A stretch of DNA of 64,000 bases from Magnetococcales bacterium (GTDB lineage Bacteria > Pseudomonadota > Magnetococcia > Magnetococcales > JADGCH01), in NCBI GenBank assembly GCA_015229115.1, contig JADGCH010000003.1, positions 1-64,000 of the forward strand. Reading direction: 5' to 3'. Shown in pieces: positions 59,518 to 64,000 of this stretch; positions within the stretch are counted from its first letter, which is position 1; the number at the start of each line of letters is the position of its first letter. The notes under the pieces were generated by a model. It saw only the letters and a list, made by a program, of their open reading frames with translations. It did no database searches and was not told the origin of the DNA. The position numbers were made by a program, and so were the translations under genes.

Positions 59518-59802
59518 CTATTCGATCAGGGTTGGGATGGAGCGGAGCAGGTTTTCGAAATAATCAACCAACGTTTGGATCATCCAGGGCAAGGTCAACA
59601 TCAACGCCAGAAAAGTGGCCAGAATTTTTGGAATGAAGGTGAGGGTCATTTCCTGAATTTGTGTGACGGCCTGAAACAGCGAGATAATAATACCCACCAC
59701 CAGCGCTGTCAGGAGCATGGGCGCCGAAATGAGCAGGGCAATCTTGAGTGCTTCAATGACCAGGTTTTGTACGATTTCTATCGACATGCCAAGGGAGTCC
59801 AT
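59518..59802 (-). CDS. fliQ: Flagellar export protein FliQ
   Basis: Small two-TM protein: PMLLTALVVGIIISLFQAVTQIQEMTLTFIPKI. Confidence 0.95.
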   Translation of the reverse strand: MDSLGMSIEIVQNLVIEALKIALLISAPMLLTALVVGIIISLFQAVTQIQEMTLTFIPKILATFLALMLTLPWMIQTLVDYFENLLRSIPTLIE

Positions 59803-59872
59803 CCTTAATAGCAGGGCCAGACGCCCTTACAATACAGTCAGATGGCCCATGGAGCAAGGATTTATCCGGAGG

Positions 59873-61243
59873 CTATTTGCCGATACAGAACCGACTGAAG
59901 ACAGACTGCAACAGTTCCTGGTTGGTCACATGGCCAACCAGCTCTCCCAATGCTGCTAAAGCCTGACGCAGTGGAGGAGCAGCCAGTTCCAGGCTGTTGC
60001 TGTGATGGGATAACAGCCCCTGGCACTCCTTGACGGCTTGCAATAACCGCTGTAGTACCTGCTGCTGCCGTATGGCCATGATGACGGTCCCCTCTCCTTC
60101 ATCACCATCCTGACTCATCAGACGGGCCATGGCCTCCAGCAACGGCTCCATACCCAGTCCAGTCTGGCAGGAACAGAGGATGCGTTCGGCCACCGGCAGG
60201 GCCATGAAGGGCTGCAGGGCCGGTTCATCGGTGGCCAGCAGATCGCATTTGTTGATAACCAGAATGATCTGCCGAGATTCGATCTGGTCAAGAATGGCCT
60301 GGTCTTCGGCCAGCCAGCCCTGCTGAGCCTCCACCATCAGCAAAATCCCATCGGCCTGTGCCACGCACGCACGAGTGCGTTCCATGCCGGCCTGTTCGAT
60401 CCGATCGTGGCTCGGGCGCAGGCCAGCCGTATCGATCAGACGCACCGCGATGCCATCCAGCAGCAGGTCGTGCTCGTTGGTGTCGCGGGTGGTACCCGGA
60501 ATATCGGTGACAATGGCCTTGTCGCGGCCAGCCAAGCGATTGAACAGGCTCGATTTCCCAACATTCGGTCGTCCGGCAATCACCCACTCGACACCTTGAC
60601 GCAATTGCTGGCCAAGACGGGCACTATCCAGCAGTCGAATCGCCCTGTCAGCGACTTGCTGCAACGGCTGCTGCATCTGCTCAAGGCCATCCGGATCAAT
60701 TTCCTCCTCTGAAAAATCGAGGCTGGCTTCCATATGCACCAAAACATGCAGCAGTTGCTGGCGCATTTGTTGTAGCTGTAGCGATAGGGTACCGGTCAGT
60801 TGTCGTGCCGATTGGCGTGCCGATCGTAGCGAGGCTGATTCGATCAGGGCGATGACCGCTTCGGCCTGAAGCAGGTCCATTTTGCCGTTGAGGTAGGCCC
60901 GTTGGGAAAACTCTCCCGGATGGGAGGGCCGTAATCCCTGGCCAACCAGCAACGACAGGATGCGTGTCACCACCACGGGTGCACCGTGACAGTGGATCTC
61001 CACCACATCTTCCCCGGTAAAGGAGTGGGGTTGTGGAAAGAACAGCAGCAGCACCTGGTCCAGCGGGGAGTGGCTATCGGGATCATGAAACTGGGCCAGT
61101 TGAGCTTGACGTGGAGATAGGGTCTCGATAGCGATGAACGGGGCCAATGCCTCAAGGACATGGGCCCCGCTGGTCCGGATGACGGCTACACCAGAACGAC
61201 CAGGTGGCGTAGCAAGGGCAACGATGCCATCGACGTCAGTCAC
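59873..61243 (-). CDS. mnmE: tRNA-modification GTPase MnmE
   Basis: IVALATPPGRSGVAVIRTSG; GRPNVGKSSLFNRLAGRDKAIVTDIPGTTRD; C-terminal FSRFCIGK. Confidence 0.97.
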   Translation of the reverse strand: MTDVDGIVALATPPGRSGVAVIRTSGAHVLEALAPFIAIETLSPRQAQLAQFHDPDSHSPLDQVLLLFFPQPHSFTGEDVVEIHCHGAPVVVTRILSLLVGQGLRPSHPGEFSQRAYLNGKMDLLQAEAVIALIESASLRSARQSARQLTGTLSLQLQQMRQQLLHVLVHMEASLDFSEEEIDPDGLEQMQQPLQQVADRAIRLLDSARLGQQLRQGVEWVIAGRPNVGKSSLFNRLAGRDKAIVTDIPGTTRDTNEHDLLLDGIAVRLIDTAGLRPSHDRIEQAGMERTRACVAQADGILLMVEAQQGWLAEDQAILDQIESRQIILVINKCDLLATDEPALQPFMALPVAERILCSCQTGLGMEPLLEAMARLMSQDGDEGEGTVIMAIRQQQVLQRLLQAVKECQGLLSHHSNSLELAAPPLRQALAALGELVGHVTNQELLQSVFSRFCIGK

Positions 61244-62976
61244 GTCGCTCCCTGAGACGTAGGGCTGATCTGCTTCATCAGGTACATCTGCTGGGCAATG
61301 CCGATGATGTTGCTGACCAGCCAGTAAAGCATCAATCCCGATGGCATGCTCAGGAACATGACCGTAAAAATCAGTGGTAGAAACAGGAACACCTTGGCTT
61401 GAACCGGATCCGCTGGCGTCGGGTTGAGTTTGGTCTGGATCAGCATCGACAGTCCCATCAGGATCGGCAGGACATAATAGGGATCCATGGCGGACAGATC
61501 TTCAATCCAGAGGAAAAAAGGTGCATGACGCATCTCAACGGAGAGGTAGAGCACGTTGTATAAGGCAACAAAGACAGGCAATTGCAGCAGGATCGGCAAA
61601 CAACCCGCCAGCGGGTTGGCGCCGTTCTTCTGGTAAAGCTGCATCATGGCTTGGTTGAGCTGTGCCTTGTCATCGGCATAACGTTTCTTCAGCGCCTCCA
61701 TTTCCGGTTGTAGCTGCTTCATAACGTTCATGGCTTGGGAGCTTTTTTTGGTCAATGGGTAAACAACCAAGCGCACCAGAATGGTTAACAGGATGGTGGC
61801 AATACCATAGTTATGGACGAAACGGTTGAAAAAGTTGAGCAGTTGCTCCAGCGGTTCGGCGAGAAAATGGAACCAACCGTAGTCAATCGAACGCTCCAGG
61901 TCCATGCCTTGCTGTTTGAGCAGATCAAGCCGTTTCGGCCCTATGAACAGGGTGTGGCTGATAATCTGGTTGGAACCGGGCGTAACCAGCTGCTGCGGTG
62001 ATACCACGCCGGTGCGGAATACCGGAGCATCGTAGTCGAAGTAGAACTTCCGGGTCATTTTTTCCGGGGCTGACACCACAGCAGCCATGAAATATTTATC
62101 GCTGAAGCCGATCCAGCCTTTTTGCGCTTCTTCGTGGGCGTCACTCTTGCGTAGCGAGTCGTAGTCCTGCTGGATGCGGCTATCACCGCTTTTTTGCTGC
62201 GACCGGATGTCGCGGAAGAAGCCCATGGGGCCTTCAAATCCCCAGCTGGACTGATCACCGCTATCATGTTTGGCAGGCTGGGTGCGCAGCAGGTGGATGT
62301 AGTGGTGAGCACTAACCGGTAACGTTCCCTGGTTGGTAATGCGGTCTTCGACCTTCAGGATGTAGGAATCAGCCTCAATTTCGTAAATTTTTTCAAACAA
62401 CAGTCCGCTGTTGTTGCTCCACACCAGCCGCAACCGTCCCTGGCCATCGATATGCTGGTTACCCTCAACACGCCATTCTGTCTGTCGGGTTGGCATAGAC
62501 AGGTTGTTGTTGCTCAGAAAACCACCTTCTTCAATGAGGAACTGGGACATATCGGTGCTGAGGAAGTGGACAGGCTGTGCGTCGCTGCCAAGACGCTGCT
62601 TGTATTGCAGCAGTTGCACATCAATCAGTTGGGCACCCGTCAAGGCGATACGGCCACTCATGACCCGATTGCTGAACGAGGCATAGGCACTATCGCTCTG
62701 CCCTTCACGATCCCGGCGTGTTGAGGGCACCAGCTGAGTCAGCTGGGTCGGCGCAGTCAGTGCCTGACTCATCGTATTGCCTGTCACATTTCCAGCGGAT
62801 GGCAACGGTTTCCCGTTGCTTGGAGCAGTGCCCTCCGCAGGAGCCGTTCCCGTCGCTTGCGACAGGGATTGCGTGACGGGTTGCGGTGCAGGGGGAACAT
62901 AGAGTGAGAGATAAACCTGATAAAGCAGCAGCAAAATGAATGATAACGTGAGCGCTAAAAGGGTACGCTGATCCAT
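61240..62976 (-). CDS. yidC: Membrane protein insertase YidC
   Basis: MDQRTLLALTLSFILLLLYQVY; KKSSQAMNVMKQLQPEMEALKKRYADDKAQLNQAMMQLYQKNGANPLAGCLPILLQLPVFVALYNVL. Confidence 0.97.
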   Translation of the reverse strand: MDQRTLLALTLSFILLLLYQVYLSLYVPPAPQPVTQSLSQATGTAPAEGTAPSNGKPLPSAGNVTGNTMSQALTAPTQLTQLVPSTRRDREGQSDSAYASFSNRVMSGRIALTGAQLIDVQLLQYKQRLGSDAQPVHFLSTDMSQFLIEEGGFLSNNNLSMPTRQTEWRVEGNQHIDGQGRLRLVWSNNSGLLFEKIYEIEADSYILKVEDRITNQGTLPVSAHHYIHLLRTQPAKHDSGDQSSWGFEGPMGFFRDIRSQQKSGDSRIQQDYDSLRKSDAHEEAQKGWIGFSDKYFMAAVVSAPEKMTRKFYFDYDAPVFRTGVVSPQQLVTPGSNQIISHTLFIGPKRLDLLKQQGMDLERSIDYGWFHFLAEPLEQLLNFFNRFVHNYGIATILLTILVRLVVYPLTKKSSQAMNVMKQLQPEMEALKKRYADDKAQLNQAMMQLYQKNGANPLAGCLPILLQLPVFVALYNVLYLSVEMRHAPFFLWIEDLSAMDPYYVLPILMGLSMLIQTKLNPTPADPVQAKVFLFLPLIFTVMFLSMPSGLMLYWLVSNIIGIAQQMYLMKQISPTSQGAT

Positions 62977-63000
62977 GGTATATTCCTGACAATGATCACA

Positions 63001-63210
63001 CTAAGGGACCGGATCGACTCCACCCGGGTGAAATGGATGACACTTTAACAGTCTGCCAACGGTCAACCACCCGCCTTTCCAGGCGCCATGGCGGCTAATG
63101 GCTTCGGCTGCATAAACCGAACAGCTAGGCCAGAAGCGGCAGGATGGAGGCAGCCACGGCGAGATAACATACTGGTAGAACCAGACGAGCGCCAACAGCG
63201 GATATTTCAC
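63001..63210 (-). CDS. yidD: Membrane protein insertion efficiency factor YidD
   Basis: [58 protein letters not shown]. Confidence 0.96.
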   Translation of the reverse strand: MKYPLLALVWFYQYVISPWLPPSCRFWPSCSVYAAEAISRHGAWKGGWLTVGRLLKCHPFHPGGVDPVP

Positions 63211-63569
63211 GAGCCAACCCGGTGGCTGAACAACCGCTCAAGCTCATGCCGCAACAGACTGTTGGCTGTTTGAGAAGCTTGTGGGCGGGCGATCAGTACA
63301 TGGTCGGCCGTTGCCGACCAGCGATGGCACTGCAACCGGAAAAACTCGCGCACCACCCGCTTGATACGGTTGCGCTGCACGGCCTTGCCAACCTTTCGGC
63401 TGACGGTGATCCCCAGTCGGTTAACCGGACGCTCATTCTCCATGACATGCAGGGCAAACAGAACGCCGCGCCTGCAGCGTCCATGCCTGAGAACCAACCG
63501 ATAATCAGCGGACGACAGCAGCCGTGACGACTTCGGAAACGACGGATCGACCGTTACGCAAGGCTCCAT
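63207..63569 (-). CDS. rnpA: Ribonuclease P protein component
   Basis: [29 protein letters not shown]. Confidence 0.96.
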   Translation of the reverse strand: MEPCVTVDPSFPKSSRLLSSADYRLVLRHGRCRRGVLFALHVMENERPVNRLGITVSRKVGKAVQRNRIKRVVREFFRLQCHRWSATADHVLIARPQASQTANSLLRHELERLFSHRVGS

Positions 63570-63589
63570 GAAGTCTCGAATAAGTCCGG

Positions 63590-63724
63590 TCAGACCGCCA
63601 GACGCCGACGCCCACGACGGCGACGACGGGATAGTACTGCCCGTCCGTTACTGGTTTCCATGCGGGTACGAAAGCCATGGGTACGCTTGCGACAAACGTT
63701 GCTGGGTTGAAATGTCTGTTTCAT
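63590..63724 (-). CDS. rpmH: 50S ribosomal protein L34
   Basis: Manual reverse-strand translation [44 protein letters not shown], 44 aa. Missing from the ORF track because of length. Confidence 0.97.
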   Translation of the reverse strand: MKQTFQPSNVCRKRTHGFRTRMETSNGRAVLSRRRRRGRRRLAV

Positions 63725-63764
63725 AGTGATTGATTCTCTTTCCAGGTCATCGATTTTCCCTTAA

Positions 63765-63808
63765 GATAGCGGACTGCGCTATCCTGATTCATTCCGTTAG
63801 TCCGGAAT
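63765..63808. promoter_or_regulatory. Two consecutive short hairpins in the rpmH-dnaA intergenic region
   Basis: GATAGCG-GACTG-CGCTATC (63765-63783) and ATTCCG-TTAGTC-CGGAAT (63791-63808), read directly; function unknown. Confidence 0.5.
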
Positions 63809-63869
63809 CGTGCATGATAGTAAATTTTGCTCTCCGTACGCAAGGGTTCTGAATATTTAGAGAAAACGC

Positions 63870-64000
63870 ATGGAAACGATGTGGCAGAAAACGCTGGAGC
63901 TGATGCAGGAACAGGTATCGCGCCAGGTCTTTGATGTCTGGATCAAGCCGCTGCAGCCGGTCGGACAGGTCGAAAATAATGTCCTCGAACTTCTGGTTGA
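63870..64000 (+). CDS. dnaA: Chromosomal replication initiator DnaA, partial (runs off the right edge)
   Basis: METMWQKTLELMQEQVSRQVFDVWIKPLQPVGQVENNVLELLV resembles DnaA domain I; divergent from rpmH-rnpA-yidD-yidC. Absent from the ORF track (truncated). Confidence 0.88.
   Translation, partial: METMWQKTLELMQEQVSRQVFDVWIKPLQPVGQVENNVLELLV

Overview
Dense, GC-rich proteobacterial chromosome segment, about 64 kb, mostly housekeeping and respiratory genes. Gene content and partial synteny (dnaA/rpmH/rnpA/yidD/yidC/mnmE block, hemE and aroE, flagellar export genes, napDAGHBC, soxB, many signalling proteins) suggest a deep-branching alphaproteobacterium-like organism, possibly Magnetococcales-like; this assignment is inference. 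Main blocks: DUF6599 protein and Tat-type Fe-S aldo/keto reductase; kup/trkAH potassium uptake; a SulP transporter with a C-terminal SWIM-type motif; a c-di-GMP/chemotaxis/sigma54 signalling region; a pabBC gene with an apparent Rpn/DUF4351 tail next to a repeat-rich insertion carrying a truncated DUF4347/VCBS gene; argH-lptM-lysA-dapF; priA-def-fmt; napDAGHBC; soxB; two tRNAs; hemN-hemE; alaS-recX; flhB-fliR-fliQ; and the start of dnaA. The most interesting non-coding signal is the ~460 bp hemE-proximal intergenic region (50825-51284). It has paired TGTGRRTTTGTGR repeats, a long direct repeat and an AT-rich stretch, and is proposed here as a candidate hemE-type replication origin. No CRISPR array, obvious prophage or defence island was recognised.
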